Positions 17,838 to 25,764 are shown, counted from the stretch's first letter. The stretch is DNA of 64,000 nucleotides from Mesorhizobium sp. (GCA_004017535.1 SAJS01000005.1:248001-312000), one strand, 5' to 3'. Program-made: numbers and translations. The notes: generated by a model from the sequence alone, not told the origin.

Positions 17838-18023
17838 ATGGACGTAGGCACAAAAAACCATAAAAAAATTCAGCGGCTGTCGATCTTTGAGCTCGAGGCA
17901 TTACGGGAAGCTTTCAGGCAGTCTGTTCAGGAGAACGACGTCACGGAAGCCGAATGGGCCCGGCACGCCGAGCATTTCGTCAAGAGCACGCTTCAAAAAG
18001 GCAGCCGGCTTACGCGGGCTTGA
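17838..18023 (+). CDS. Small hypothetical protein, 61 aa
   Basis: The product is a charged, probably helical 61-residue protein (RLSIFELEALREAFRQSVQEND, then EAEWARHAEHFVKSTLQKG). Its amphipathic spacing and rhizobial look (an LxALRxAFxxSVxEN pattern seen in small hypothetical proteins) argue for a real gene. No clear ribosome-binding site precedes ATG 17838. No function can be given. Confidence 0.5.
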   Translation: MDVGTKNHKKIQRLSIFELEALREAFRQSVQENDVTEAEWARHAEHFVKSTLQKGSRLTRA

Positions 18024-18193
18024 GCGTTCGTGCGTCCGGGATCTGGATGATTTCAGGCAGGAACGTTTCGGCCCTGGGCTCTCGGACCATTGCGCCGGCG
18101 CATAGGACCTCAGCGACAATTGCGGGCGCAGGTGGAAACGGACAGTGTGTCCGTGCGCCGGCTCCCCCCAAGGAAACCCAATGGTCGGCGCTT

Positions 18194-18251
18194 TAGCCCG
18201 GCTTGCCTGTAATAGAGCCGTACTCTCTTACCGCCAAGGCAAGCCGGGCTA
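18194..18251. repeat. Perfect 15-base inverted repeat with 28-base loop
   Basis: TAGCCCGGCTTGCCT at 18194-18208 pairs exactly with AGGCAAGCCGGGCTA at 18237-18251. It lies in the otherwise empty 18024-18372 gap. There is no T-run on either side, so it is not a standard terminator. It could be a repeat element, a small-RNA hairpin or a processing site. Confidence 0.6.
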
Positions 18252-18372
18252 CCCCACTCCCTGAATGCTCCAAGGCCGGTCCGTCGTCGAAACGCGGCGC
18301 CGATAGAATGTATGGCCATGGCCATTCCAATGCGGCGGAACGAAAAGCCGGTCGGGCGCGTTCCAGGCGGCG

Positions 18373-18594
18373 ATGTCGAGGAGTCCCCAGTATCACAAGG
18401 CCGAAAGGCTGGTTCAAGTCTCGACAGACGAGGCGGAGCGCTTGGCGCGTGCGGAAAAGAACGCCAGGCTGAAGGAGCTTCGCACCCACGCGTCCTGGCT
18501 GGTGCTCGATCCGCAGGCGCAATTCCAGGAGGAGATCGACTGTTCGGCCCTGTTCGGTGACCTGTCGATCCGAAGGGTCGGCCGCGATGGCTAG
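18373..18594 (+). CDS. Small hypothetical protein, 73 aa
   Basis: The product is a 73-residue hydrophilic, largely helical protein (STDEAERLARAEKNARLKEL) that ends with an acidic/hydrophobic part (FQEEIDCSALFGDLSI). AGGCGG lies just upstream of ATG 18373. It matches no named family I recognise. Codon use resembles the neighbours. It could be a short regulator partner or a stress protein, but that is only a guess from its composition. Confidence 0.5.
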   Translation: MSRSPQYHKAERLVQVSTDEAERLARAEKNARLKELRTHASWLVLDPQAQFQEEIDCSALFGDLSIRRVGRDG

Positions 18595-18624
18595 TGCAAT
18601 TCCGGGAACGCGGCTTTCAGCCCG

Positions 18625-18783
18625 TCACGCGAGCTGCAATGCGGCCGCGCCATCCTCGCGCGCGATCTCGATCAGCCGCGCGACCGCCCATGGCGTCATC
18701 AGCGCAAGGAAAGCAGTGAGATCGAGGAAGAGCGACCGCGCCAGATCGAACCCGCTGTGGTCGTAGCAGACTGCAAACTCCAT
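18625..18783 (-). CDS. Small protein of 52 aa with a hydrophobic centre
   Basis: ATG 18783 to TGA 18625 encodes 52 residues: MEFAVCYDHSGFDLARS, a hydrophobic stretch LFLDLTAFLALMTPWAVARLI, then EIAREDGAAALQLA. AAAAGGGG and AAGG boxes lie 5-18 bases before the start. The balance of a soluble head, a short hydrophobic helix and a charged tail fits a small membrane-associated protein. It fills a stretch with no other credible gene. No family is recognised. Confidence 0.55.
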   Translation of the reverse strand: MEFAVCYDHSGFDLARSLFLDLTAFLALMTPWAVARLIEIAREDGAAALQLA

Positions 18784-18919
18784 AACGCCTTACCCCTTTT
18801 GACCCGCCCGCAGCGCATGTGATCTCGCGCAGCCTTGAGCATGATCCTGATTTGCATCGAATACAAGGGGTCGCTAATCAAACCGAATGTGCACCGCTAT
18901 CGGCGAATCGCGACGCGCT

Positions 18920-19300
18920 TTAGGCCGGCTTCGGCCAGAACAGCCAGGTGAGCGCCAGCGCCGCCAGAACCCAGACCGCGATCATGAAGGCGAGCCCCGC
19001 CTTGCTGACGGGCTTCTCGCGCCGCATGGCTTCTTCGCGGAATTCCCGCATCAGGTCGGGCGGCACCAGCCTGACGGCGAGCATGATGCCGAGAGGCACG
19101 ATCAGCAGGTCGTCCAGATAGCCGATGATCGGGATGAAGTCCGGGATGAGATCGATTGGGCTCAGCGCATAGGCCGCAATGGCGCCCGCGATGGCTTTCG
19201 CGTACCAGGGCACGCGCGAATCACGGGCCGCGATCCAAAGCGCCACCACATCGCGCTTGATGGCGCGCGCCCATTGCTTTGCCGAGTCGAGAGCCGACAT
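18920..19300 (-). CDS. YkvA family protein (DUF1232)
   Basis: The product has 126 residues. The DUF1232 core is clear: VPWYAKAIAGAIAAYALSPIDLIPDFIPIIGYLDDLLIV-type sequence at about 30-70, with the family's YxxSPxDLIPD and GYxDD motifs. A second hydrophobic helix near the C-terminus (MIAVWVLAALALTWLFW) makes it a likely inner-membrane protein with two or three helices. The function of the family is not established. It stands alone. Confidence 0.9.
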   Translation of the reverse strand: MSALDSAKQWARAIKRDVVALWIAARDSRVPWYAKAIAGAIAAYALSPIDLIPDFIPIIGYLDDLLIVPLGIMLAVRLVPPDLMREFREEAMRREKPVSKAGLAFMIAVWVLAALALTWLFWPKPA

Positions 19301-19361
19301 GAGCCCATTGTATAGGGCCGTACGGGCCTTCAGGCCAACGGACGAATACCGGATCGGCCTT

Positions 19362-19544
19362 TCAGGCGCAGTCCTTCAGCTCGACAACCTCGACGCCAAG
19401 ACGGAAAGCCTGGCCATCCGCGTAGGAACGCGCATATTGCTCGGCTTCGAAGGGGAAGATGAGCGTCGTGCCGTAGGCGGTGACGCGCACCGTCCACTTT
19501 TGTCCCCTGACGAGTTCAACACCGTGAAGCTTCGCCGTCACCAT
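19362..19544 (-). CDS. Small hypothetical protein, 60 aa
   Basis: The product is a 60-residue protein with alternating beta-like segments (KWTVRVTAYGTTLIFPFEAEQYARSYADGQAFRLG shortened here to its character) ending VEVVELKDCA. GAGGAGG lies five bases before ATG 19544, which decides this start over the longer frame from 19601. The pattern 'surface strand, AEQYARSYADGQA helix, strand' resembles small rhizobial proteins of unknown role. No membrane segment. Confidence 0.7.
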   Translation of the reverse strand: MVTAKLHGVELVRGQKWTVRVTAYGTTLIFPFEAEQYARSYADGQAFRLGVEVVELKDCA

Positions 19545-19787
19545 CTCACCCTCCTCAGATCCGGCACGCTCGCAACATCCGCATAACGTCGCGAAAGTCA
19601 TTTGAATACAAATAATTCGACTTAATCGTGTCGTTGCGATGTCGATTCCGACATTGGGTCGTTCGCGTCCGTGAAATGGTTCACCGACAGAAGCGTTTTT
19701 GCCGCCGGCCCGCGCCTGGCATAATGGTGATCGGAACCGAGGCCGGCCCCGGAGGGTTGGAGTCGTGGTGCCGCACAGGAGGTTTCC

Positions 19788-19937
19788 ATGATCCGCAAGC
19801 TGAAAACCGGCGAATACCGGCTCTATTCGCGCAAGGTCGATCCCAGGACCGGCAAACGCCGCAATCTAGGCACTTTCAAGTCGCGCGAGGCGGCCGAAAA
19901 GCACGAACGCGAAGTGCAGTATTTCAAGCGGCACTAG
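19788..19937 (+). CDS. Conserved small basic protein, 49 aa
   Basis: ATG 19788 to TAG 19937 encodes 49 residues beginning MIRKLKTGEYRLYSRKVD, with KRRNLGTFKSREAAEKHER and ending VQYFKRH. AGGAGG sits six bases upstream. I recall near-identical short proteins annotated as hypothetical across rhizobia. The layout suggests a small beta-hairpin (GEYRLYSRK, RRNLGTF) followed by a charged helix, similar to the arm-binding or AP2-like N-terminal modules of integrases and to small nucleic-acid binders. A nucleic-acid-binding role is inference only. Confidence 0.75.
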   Translation: MIRKLKTGEYRLYSRKVDPRTGKRRNLGTFKSREAAEKHEREVQYFKRH

Positions 19938-19970
19938 TTGGTTTTCATTTCGCCACCGGTGGCGATAGCA

Positions 19971-20306
19971 TCATCCATGCGGCCTCGGTTGCGTGCGCGG
20001 GCGAGGGTGGTCAGACACGTTCGAGCCGATATGGTCGAGGTCGCAACGTCTCGTCACCATCTCGACCGACCCGGTGTCGACTGTCACCCGCCCCAGCACC
20101 TGCACCGTTGTGCGTCCGAGATCCTCGTCGACATGGACGACGTCGCCCTCGAGCCTGAGCTTGTCGCCGGCCTTGGCATTGGGCTCGACCATGGAATACA
20201 GATGGCCGTTGCCGTCGAGGCTCAGCGTCACGCGGTCGTTGATGCGCTCGACCACGGTGGCGATCACAGCCACCCTGTCGCCGATCTCCACTGCCGGTCG
20301 TGTCAT
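19971..20306 (-). CDS. Hypothetical beta-rich protein, 111 aa
   Basis: The product has 111 residues. The first 90 are strand-rich (VEIGDRVAVIATVVERINDRVTLSL, GDKLRLEGDVVHVDEDLGRTTVQVLG, RVTVDTGSVEMV), which suggests an SH3- or OB-like small barrel. The C-terminal 20 residues are Pro/Arg-rich and disordered. AAGGAGG lies six bases before ATG 20306, which rules out the longer frame starting at 20489. No named family is recognised, and the neighbours give no hint. Confidence 0.7.
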   Translation of the reverse strand: MTRPAVEIGDRVAVIATVVERINDRVTLSLDGNGHLYSMVEPNAKAGDKLRLEGDVVHVDEDLGRTTVQVLGRVTVDTGSVEMVTRRCDLDHIGSNVSDHPRPRTQPRPHG

Positions 20307-20442
20307 CGAGGCCTCCTTTCCGCTCCGCGGTTTTCGCCGCCGGAGCCGGCTGCCGGCACGATGAGCGCCGGCAGCCGCTGAAATAAACGGGAAAACAAGG
20401 ATTTGGTTGCCTCTGGGCTGCCGTTCGCCGCCGGCCGGTCGA

Positions 20443-21345
20443 TCACATGAAACCGGGATTTCGCGGCAAATACTGCGTCCAGTTGCCATAGCCGGGCGAC
20501 GCCATCAACAGCATCGGGAAAGTGATGCGCATGCCTCGATCAACCGCAAGGCCGAGCGCCTTGTCGCAGGTGCCCGGCAGGAAGGCGGATACGTTTTCGG
20601 CTGAGCGATCCGCCGCCAGCCGCAACGCCGTTGCAAAGGCATCGCGAAGAAAATCGGGCCGTGTCACCGCCAAGGGGCCGATATGCCCGCTCGCGCTGAT
20701 GTAGCCGTAGCCGACCGCCTCGCTGCCAGCGAGGAGCAGGACACCTGTCGTCGAGGAATCGGTACGTAGGTAGCGGTGATGCTTCTCTCGCGATACGCCC
20801 AGGGCGCGGGCATCGATCTCGGCCAGTTTTTCCATCGTCGCGGCGCTGCCGTCTATTTCGACCGCGTGCAATGACGGTTGAGGCAATGCCTTGATCACCC
20901 GTTCGCGCGCGGCGCTGAGAACGTAGATCGGCGTTTTGGGAAACAAGCCGTGCCGCATGTAAAGTCCCTGCGAGACACGATTGAAGGTGAACGTGATGAG
21001 TGCCCTGCGGGCTGCGCCCGATTTGCGGGCGTGCTCCATGGTCTGTTCCAGGAGCGCGTTGCCGATGCCGTGGCCCTGTCGGCCAGGGTCGACGAACAAC
21101 TGGGCGAGGAACCAGATATCGCCGCAGACCCAGCTCCAGGCGAAGCCCGCAATGTCCCTGTCGTCTTCCGCCACCCACAGTCCGTCGGGGTCGTCCTTGA
21201 GTGAAAACAGCTGGAAATTGGGCGGGCTCGGCGCCGCCATCGGGCCAAAGCCGTGCCGAACGGTAAGGTCGTTGATGCTGGCGACCACCATTGCATCGGC
21301 AGCGGCCAGGTCATCGGCGCGAGCAGGTCTATAAACGAGCGACAT
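20443..21345 (-). CDS. GNAT family N-acetyltransferase, two-domain
   Basis: The product has 300 residues. The N-terminal GNAT domain has strand 4 and the acetyl-CoA loop in LAQLFVDPGRQGHGIGNALLEQTMEHA (the Q/RxGxG/A type RQGHGIG). The C-terminal half (about 150-295) reads like a second, degenerate GNAT repeat with AVGYGYISASGHIGPLAV and RSAENVSAFLPG. This two-domain form is common for stand-alone bacterial acetyltransferases with unknown substrates. I chose ATG 21345 (MSLVYRPARADD) because the family motif starts immediately; the frame reaches 21384. Confidence 0.8.
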   Translation of the reverse strand: MSLVYRPARADDLAAADAMVVASINDLTVRHGFGPMAAPSPPNFQLFSLKDDPDGLWVAEDDRDIAGFAWSWVCGDIWFLAQLFVDPGRQGHGIGNALLEQTMEHARKSGAARRALITFTFNRVSQGLYMRHGLFPKTPIYVLSAARERVIKALPQPSLHAVEIDGSAATMEKLAEIDARALGVSREKHHRYLRTDSSTTGVLLLAGSEAVGYGYISASGHIGPLAVTRPDFLRDAFATALRLAADRSAENVSAFLPGTCDKALGLAVDRGMRITFPMLLMASPGYGNWTQYLPRNPGFM

Positions 21346-21468
21346 GGAACAATCCCAACCATAAAGCGCGAGCCGCAGCAGCATTCGATCATATCAGCGA
21401 TCCATGCCTGCCGTCTTGGCCGTTGGACCGCTGCGGCTCGGCCCCGGAATGCTGCGGCTCGGCCCGCG

Positions 21469-21493
21469 CGGAACCACGCGGGCCGCCAGATGT
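21469..21493 (+). promoter_or_regulatory. Candidate EcfG-type (general stress) promoter of ku
   Basis: GGAAC at 21469-21473 and TGTT at 21490-21493 are separated by 16 bases, close to the alphaproteobacterial EcfG consensus GGAAC-N16/17-CGTT with one mismatch. It lies 34 bases before the ku start. A chance match is possible in GC-rich DNA. Confidence 0.35.
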
Positions 21494-21526
21494 TCCTGTT
21501 GATCGCAACGACAAGAGGAATGGCAC

Positions 21527-22351
21527 ATGGTTGCGCCGCGCGCGGTCTGGAAGGGTTTTCTCAAGGTCGGATCGGTCTCGTGCGGCGTGAAGCTGGTCGG
21601 CGCGACCAGCGAAACCGGAAAAGTTCATTTCAGGATTCTGAACCGCAAGGACGGCCTGCCGGTGAAAAGCGCCTATGTCGACGAGCAGACCGGCGATATC
21701 GTCGAGACCGAGGACCAGACCAAGGGCTTCGAGGTGGAGAAGGACGATTTCATCGAGATCGAGCCGGATGAGATCAAGAAGCTGAAACTCACCTCGGCGC
21801 ACACATTGGAGGTTGACGAGTTCGTCGCCCTTGACGAGATCGACACTCGCTATCTGGAAAAGCCCTATTACCTCATGCCCGCCGACGGCGCCGCGCTCGA
21901 AGCCTTCAGCGTGCTGCGCGAGGCGATGAAGAAAAAGCGCGTCGCCGCAAGATCCTGCGTCGTGCTCTACCAGCGCGGCCGCGAGGTCGTCATCCAGCCT
22001 TTCGGCAAGGGCATGCTGCTCACCGAAATGCGCACCCGCGACGAGATGGTCTCGGAGAAGAGCGTTTTCGAAGACCTGACGTCACCGAAATACGACAAGG
22101 ATCTGCTCGAGATTGCCGAGCTGTTGATCGATAAGAAGGTGACGAAGTTCGATCCTTCGAAGTTCGAGGACACCTATGAGGATGCATTGATCGCGATGAT
22201 CGATGCCAAGCGCAAGGGTAAGAAACCGCCGAAGGCCGCGCCGCCGCCAAAGCAAAACGTCATCGACCTCGCCTCGGTGCTGAGGAAGAGCCTCGCCAAG
22301 GAAGGCATCAAGGCGCCCCCGAAAGCCAAGCCTGCCCGCAAGTCGGCCTGA
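21527..22351 (+). CDS. ku: Ku protein, non-homologous end joining
   Basis: The product has 274 residues, the normal length for bacterial Ku. It follows the family along its length: WKGFLKVGSVSCGVKLVGAT at the N-terminus, NRKDGLPVKSAYVDEQTGDIVE, PYYLMPADGAALEAFSVLREAM, and ELLIDKKVTKFDPSKFEDTYEDAL near the end, followed by a Lys/Pro-rich tail (KAPPKAKPARK) that may extend DNA contact. Ku forms a homodimeric ring on double-strand ends and recruits LigD. No ligD lies within the window. Rhizobia often carry several ku copies. The gene is monocistronic; an imperfect stem-loop overlaps its stop. Confidence 0.96.
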   Translation: MVAPRAVWKGFLKVGSVSCGVKLVGATSETGKVHFRILNRKDGLPVKSAYVDEQTGDIVETEDQTKGFEVEKDDFIEIEPDEIKKLKLTSAHTLEVDEFVALDEIDTRYLEKPYYLMPADGAALEAFSVLREAMKKKRVAARSCVVLYQRGREVVIQPFGKGMLLTEMRTRDEMVSEKSVFEDLTSPKYDKDLLEIAELLIDKKVTKFDPSKFEDTYEDALIAMIDAKRKGKKPPKAAPPPKQNVIDLASVLRKSLAKEGIKAPPKAKPARKSA

Positions 22352-22431
22352 TCGGCCGACTGATATGATCGCCCAAGTTCGATTGGCGAATCCACTCACT
22401 CCAGCCGGACGTAGTCCTTCCCGGTTGCCGT

Positions 22432-22453
22432 ATCCTACCCTGGGGGATAGGAT
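22432..22453. promoter_or_regulatory. Candidate DmeR/RcnR-type operator
   Basis: A palindrome with arms ATCCTA (22432-22437) and TAGGAT (22448-22453) encloses a C-tract and G-tract (CCC-T-GGGGG). RcnR/CsoR proteins recognise G/C-tracts flanked by AT-rich inverted arms. It ends six bases before the dmeR start, so binding would also cover the ribosome-binding region. Confidence 0.75.
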
Positions 22454-22459
22454 TGAGCC

Positions 22460-22717
22460 ATGACGATACATAGCTCCCATCCAGATATCATTGCCCGGCT
22501 CAAGCGCGCGCACGGCCATCTCGCCGCAGTGCTCACCATGTTCGAGCAGGGCCGTTCCTGCCTGGACCTCGCGCAACAGCTCCATGCCGTCGAAAGCGCC
22601 GTCGGCAACGCCAAGCGCGAGCTGATCCACGACCATATGGAGCATTGCCTAGTCGAGGGCGGCGAGCCGACCCGGGACACGCTGAAAGAGCTGAAGCAGC
22701 TCACCAAATATCTGTAA
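22460..22717 (+). CDS. dmeR: Metal-sensing repressor of the RcnR/CsoR family
   Basis: The product is an 85-residue all-helical DUF156 protein. Candidate ligands are C34, H59, H62 and C63, with H4 and H7 at the N-terminus. Aligned with RcnR (C35, H60, H64), the last ligand is Cys as in CsoR, while the N-terminal histidines recall RcnR, so residues alone do not fix the metal. The adjacent CDF pump and RcnA-type exporter, and the known dmeR-dmeF pairs of Rhizobium leguminosarum and Agrobacterium, point to cobalt and nickel. It would repress its own operon through the palindrome just upstream and release DNA on binding metal. Confidence 0.88.
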   Translation: MTIHSSHPDIIARLKRAHGHLAAVLTMFEQGRSCLDLAQQLHAVESAVGNAKRELIHDHMEHCLVEGGEPTRDTLKELKQLTKYL

Positions 22718-22725
22718 GGTGGCTC

Positions 22726-24078
22726 ATGTTGACGAGGACTCTCGACTGGTTCGGCTTCGGCTCGCACGGGCATGACCACGGCGGACATGGCGGGCACGAT
22801 CATGGCGGGCAGGGGCATGACCATCACGGGCCGCACGGGCACACGCATGGCGTGATCGATGCGACGATCGCCACGACTGCGCGCGGCATCTGGGCGATCA
22901 AATGGTCGTTCGTCATCCTGACGATAACGGCCGCGCTGCAGCTCGCCGTCGTCCTCTTCTCGGGCAGCGTGGCGCTGCTTGCCGACACGATCCACAACAT
23001 CGCCGACGCGACGACCGCAATCCCGCTCTGGATCGCCTTCGTGCTGGCGCGACGCAGGCCGACCCGAACGTTCACCTACGGCCTCGGTCGCGTCGAGGAT
23101 CTTGCCGGCATCGTCATCGTGCTGATCATCCTGGCGAGCGCGCTGGTTGCCGGCTACGAAGCGATCGATCGCCTGTTCAATCCGCAGCCGGTGCAGTTCC
23201 TGGGCTGGCTCGCCGCTGCCGGCATCATCGGCTTCCTCGGCAATGAGGCGGTGGCCGTCTTCCGCATTCGCGTCGGCCGTCAGATCAACAGCGCGGCCCT
23301 GATCGCCGATGGCTACCACGCGCGCACCGACGGGCTGACCAGCCTTGCCGTCGTTGCCGGCGCGGTTGGCGTCTGGCTTGGTTACCCGCTTGCCGACCCG
23401 ATCATCGGCCTGCTGATCACCATCGCTATTTTCGGCATCGTCTGGCAGTCGGCGCGTTCCGTGCTGACGCGCATGCTCGACGGTGTGGAGCCGAGGCTGG
23501 TCGACGAGGTTCATCACGCCGCCGACCATGTCGCCGGGATCCACAGGGTGGTCGACGCGAAGGCCCGCTGGCTCGGCCACAAGCTGCATGTCGATGTGGA
23601 GATCGCGGTCAATGACGGGCTGCTGCTCGCCGCCGCCAACAACATCGCCGCTTCGCTGAAGACCGAGCTCTTCGCGCACATTCCCGCGCTCGACGTCGCC
23701 ACGGTGCGCTTTGCCGCGTCTAAGGCCGAAGGTGGCCACCATCACGCGCCTGACCCCTTCCTGGTGTCGGGCAAGCTGGCGAGCGGCCTGCTCGAGATCG
23801 TCGACACGCCCCAGGGCGAGCGCATGCGGCTGCGCCTCTCGCGCCACGCCGAGGGCTTGCAAGCGAACGTCGCTATCGAACGCGCCGGCGGCGCCGTCGA
23901 GAGCCTGCCGCTGTCGCCGGTCGGCGGCGACCATCACTATCTGCAAAGCCTTGTCGCGCCAGCCGAGCCGCATGAGTTCAGCGCCAGGCTGCAACTGGCG
24001 GCCGGTCAGGACAGCGAGGACCTGCCCTTCGCCATGGCCGAGCCGGAAGGCCACCAGCACCAGCACGCGCATGGATGA
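22726..24078 (+). CDS. dmeF: CDF cation efflux transporter (Co/Ni), DmeF-like
   Basis: The product has 450 residues. A very His-rich N-terminus (about 14-42, HGHDHGGHGGHDHG-type) probably gathers metal. Six helices follow, with the CDF metal-site motifs LLADTIHNIADATT in helix 2 (D and HxxxD) and ALIADGYHARTDGLTS in helix 5. The C-terminal cytoplasmic domain carries HVAGIHRVVDAKARWLGHKLHVDVEI, the ferredoxin-like CDF tail. About 110 further residues with His clusters follow, longer than typical. The protein exchanges divalent cations for protons. ATG 22726 lies eight bases after dmeR, and the stop overlaps the next gene (ATGA). Confidence 0.92.
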   Translation: MLTRTLDWFGFGSHGHDHGGHGGHDHGGQGHDHHGPHGHTHGVIDATIATTARGIWAIKWSFVILTITAALQLAVVLFSGSVALLADTIHNIADATTAIPLWIAFVLARRRPTRTFTYGLGRVEDLAGIVIVLIILASALVAGYEAIDRLFNPQPVQFLGWLAAAGIIGFLGNEAVAVFRIRVGRQINSAALIADGYHARTDGLTSLAVVAGAVGVWLGYPLADPIIGLLITIAIFGIVWQSARSVLTRMLDGVEPRLVDEVHHAADHVAGIHRVVDAKARWLGHKLHVDVEIAVNDGLLLAAANNIAASLKTELFAHIPALDVATVRFAASKAEGGHHHAPDPFLVSGKLASGLLEIVDTPQGERMRLRLSRHAEGLQANVAIERAGGAVESLPLSPVGGDHHYLQSLVAPAEPHEFSARLQLAAGQDSEDLPFAMAEPEGHQHQHAHG

Positions 24079-24788
24079 TACAGGCGCTCTTTGACTACCA
24101 GCGCGAGACCTACCTGGCGGTTGCCCAGCACCTCAAGGCGTTCGCCGGCGACGGCAACTGGCTTACGCTCCTTGCGGTCCTGCCGATGGGCGTCGTGTTC
24201 GGGGCGGCTCACGCCCTGACGCCGGGCCATTCGAAGACACTGCTCGCCGCCTACATCGCCGGCTCGCAGGTGAAATTGGCTCGTGGATTGCTCGCCTCGC
24301 TTGCCCTTTCCTTCACCCATATCACTTTGGCGGTGCTTATCGCGGTGCTGGCGCTGCCGCTCGTCTCGATCTCGCTGGGCAGCGTCGGCCGCGCTCCCGC
24401 GCTGGAAACGCTGAGCCGTGGGCTGCTCGGTCTGATCGGCGTGTGGATAATCTGGCGCGCGCTGCGCGGCCATCACCACCATCACGTCCATGAGGGCGAA
24501 GCGGTCGGCTTCATGGCTGGGCTGATCCCTTGCCCGCTGACGCTGTTCGTCATGACTTACGCCATTTCGCGCGGCATACCTTGGGCCGGACTTGTCTTCG
24601 CTGTCGCGATGATGGTGGGCGTCGCGATCACGCTCGGCATCGTGGTCCTGCTGGCGATGCTGTTCCGCAGCGGGTCGGTTGCCGCGCTGGAACGGCTGGG
24701 ATCGAGCACGGCCGGCGTGGCGACCATCCTGGAGATCGGGACCGGGATGATTCTGGTTGGCGCGGCATTGCATCAGATCTTCGGGTAG
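24075..24788 (+). CDS. rcnA: Nickel/cobalt efflux protein, RcnA/NicO family
   Basis: The product has 237 residues and six predicted helices. It has the family motif VVFGAAHALTPGHSKTLLAAYI (HAxxPGHxK), the second-domain motif GLIPCPLTLFVM and a His-rich loop RGHHHHHVHEGEAVGF between them. RcnA-type proteins export Ni and Co. The ATG lies in the dmeF stop, so the two pumps are co-translated, and both would be under DmeR. The gene is shorter than E. coli RcnA mainly because the His loop is short. It ends four bases before a convergent gene. Confidence 0.92.
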   Translation: MIQALFDYQRETYLAVAQHLKAFAGDGNWLTLLAVLPMGVVFGAAHALTPGHSKTLLAAYIAGSQVKLARGLLASLALSFTHITLAVLIAVLALPLVSISLGSVGRAPALETLSRGLLGLIGVWIIWRALRGHHHHHVHEGEAVGFMAGLIPCPLTLFVMTYAISRGIPWAGLVFAVAMMVGVAITLGIVVLLAMLFRSGSVAALERLGSSTAGVATILEIGTGMILVGAALHQIFG

Positions 24789-24792
24789 TGCG

Positions 24793-25764
24793 TCACCGCA
24801 CGCTGATCAGCGCCGTGCCGGCGATCGCCAGCAGCGCTCCCGCCCAGGCGGCTGCGGTCGGCCTTTGCCCGCTGCGCAGCCACACCATCGGCAGGATGAT
24901 GACCGGCGTCATCGAGGACAGCGTCGAGATGATGCCGACATTGCCGTTGCGCAGCGCGGCCATCAGGCATGACATGCCGAGCGAGGTGCCGACGAAGGCG
25001 GACAGCACCGCGAGCCCGACCGTGCCGAACTGGACGGCCTCCCTTTTGCCCTTGCCGAACGGGGTAGCCGTGAGCGCGATGAACAGGATGACGGCGAGGC
25101 CGGAACGCAGCGCCATGGCGGTGAACGGCTCGACGCCGGCCGCCATGGCCGGCCGCGCCAGAAGAGTGCCGATTGCCTGGCCGAGCGCCGTTGTCACGCC
25201 AAGCACGATGCCTGGTCCCATGCGGCCGGTGAGCGGCGGGCCGGGCACGGTGCTGACCGGCACGGTCGAAGGGGTGATGACCGGCATCGCCCGCGCCAGG
25301 TCGCCTCGCTTGAGGAAGCGCCGCGGCATGCCGATGGCAAGCACGATGCCCGCCAGCACCAGCGCCACGCCCATCGCCTGCCAGCGGCTGATGGTTTCGC
25401 CGAGCACGAGATAGCCGAGCGCCAGCGCGAATGGCGAGGTGAGCGAGAAGAGCAGCGCCGTGATGCGCGGGCCGACCGAATAGATGGTGGCGAAATAGGT
25501 CGTGCTGGCGATGCTGATGCCGGCGAAGCTCGACCCGGCGAGCAGCCAGAACTCCCTCGCTCCGATCGTGTGCCAGCCGCCGATCGCCAGCGACACAGAG
25601 CCGGTCATCACGAAGGTGGCGAGCATCTGCCAGCGGGCAAGCTGGAGGAGGGGAACGCGCCCCTTCAGCTCGCTGAGGAACATGGAGCTCAGCGCGCTGC
25701 ACATGGCGGCGGTGACGGCAAGGGCTTCGGAGACGAACATGGTTGGCGGCTGCGGCGATTCCAC
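24793..25764 (-). CDS. DMT superfamily (EamA) transporter
   Basis: The product has 323 residues, about ten helices and two EamA repeats. The first repeat ends LGETISRWQAMGVALVLAGIVLAIG, and the second contains GLAVLSAFVGTSLGMSCLMAALRNGNVGIISTLSSMTPVIILPM with WAGALLAIAGTALI at the end. It is a metabolite or drug exporter of unknown substrate. Pro/Thr-rich residues between the repeats form a long cytoplasmic loop. The start is either GTG 25764 or ATG 25740; neither has a strong ribosome-binding site. It is convergent with rcnA and probably unrelated to it. Confidence 0.85.
   Translation of the reverse strand: MESPQPPTMFVSEALAVTAAMCSALSSMFLSELKGRVPLLQLARWQMLATFVMTGSVSLAIGGWHTIGAREFWLLAGSSFAGISIASTTYFATIYSVGPRITALLFSLTSPFALALGYLVLGETISRWQAMGVALVLAGIVLAIGMPRRFLKRGDLARAMPVITPSTVPVSTVPGPPLTGRMGPGIVLGVTTALGQAIGTLLARPAMAAGVEPFTAMALRSGLAVILFIALTATPFGKGKREAVQFGTVGLAVLSAFVGTSLGMSCLMAALRNGNVGIISTLSSMTPVIILPMVWLRSGQRPTAAAWAGALLAIAGTALISVR

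Noticed and set aside
22360-22460. Search for a ligD or other NHEJ gene next to ku
   Set aside because: The next gene is dmeR, with its own operator; no ligase motif in the window.
22435-24072. 545-codon minus-strand frame opposite dmeR-dmeF
   Set aside because: A complement of the His-rich transporter gene with no recognisable protein.
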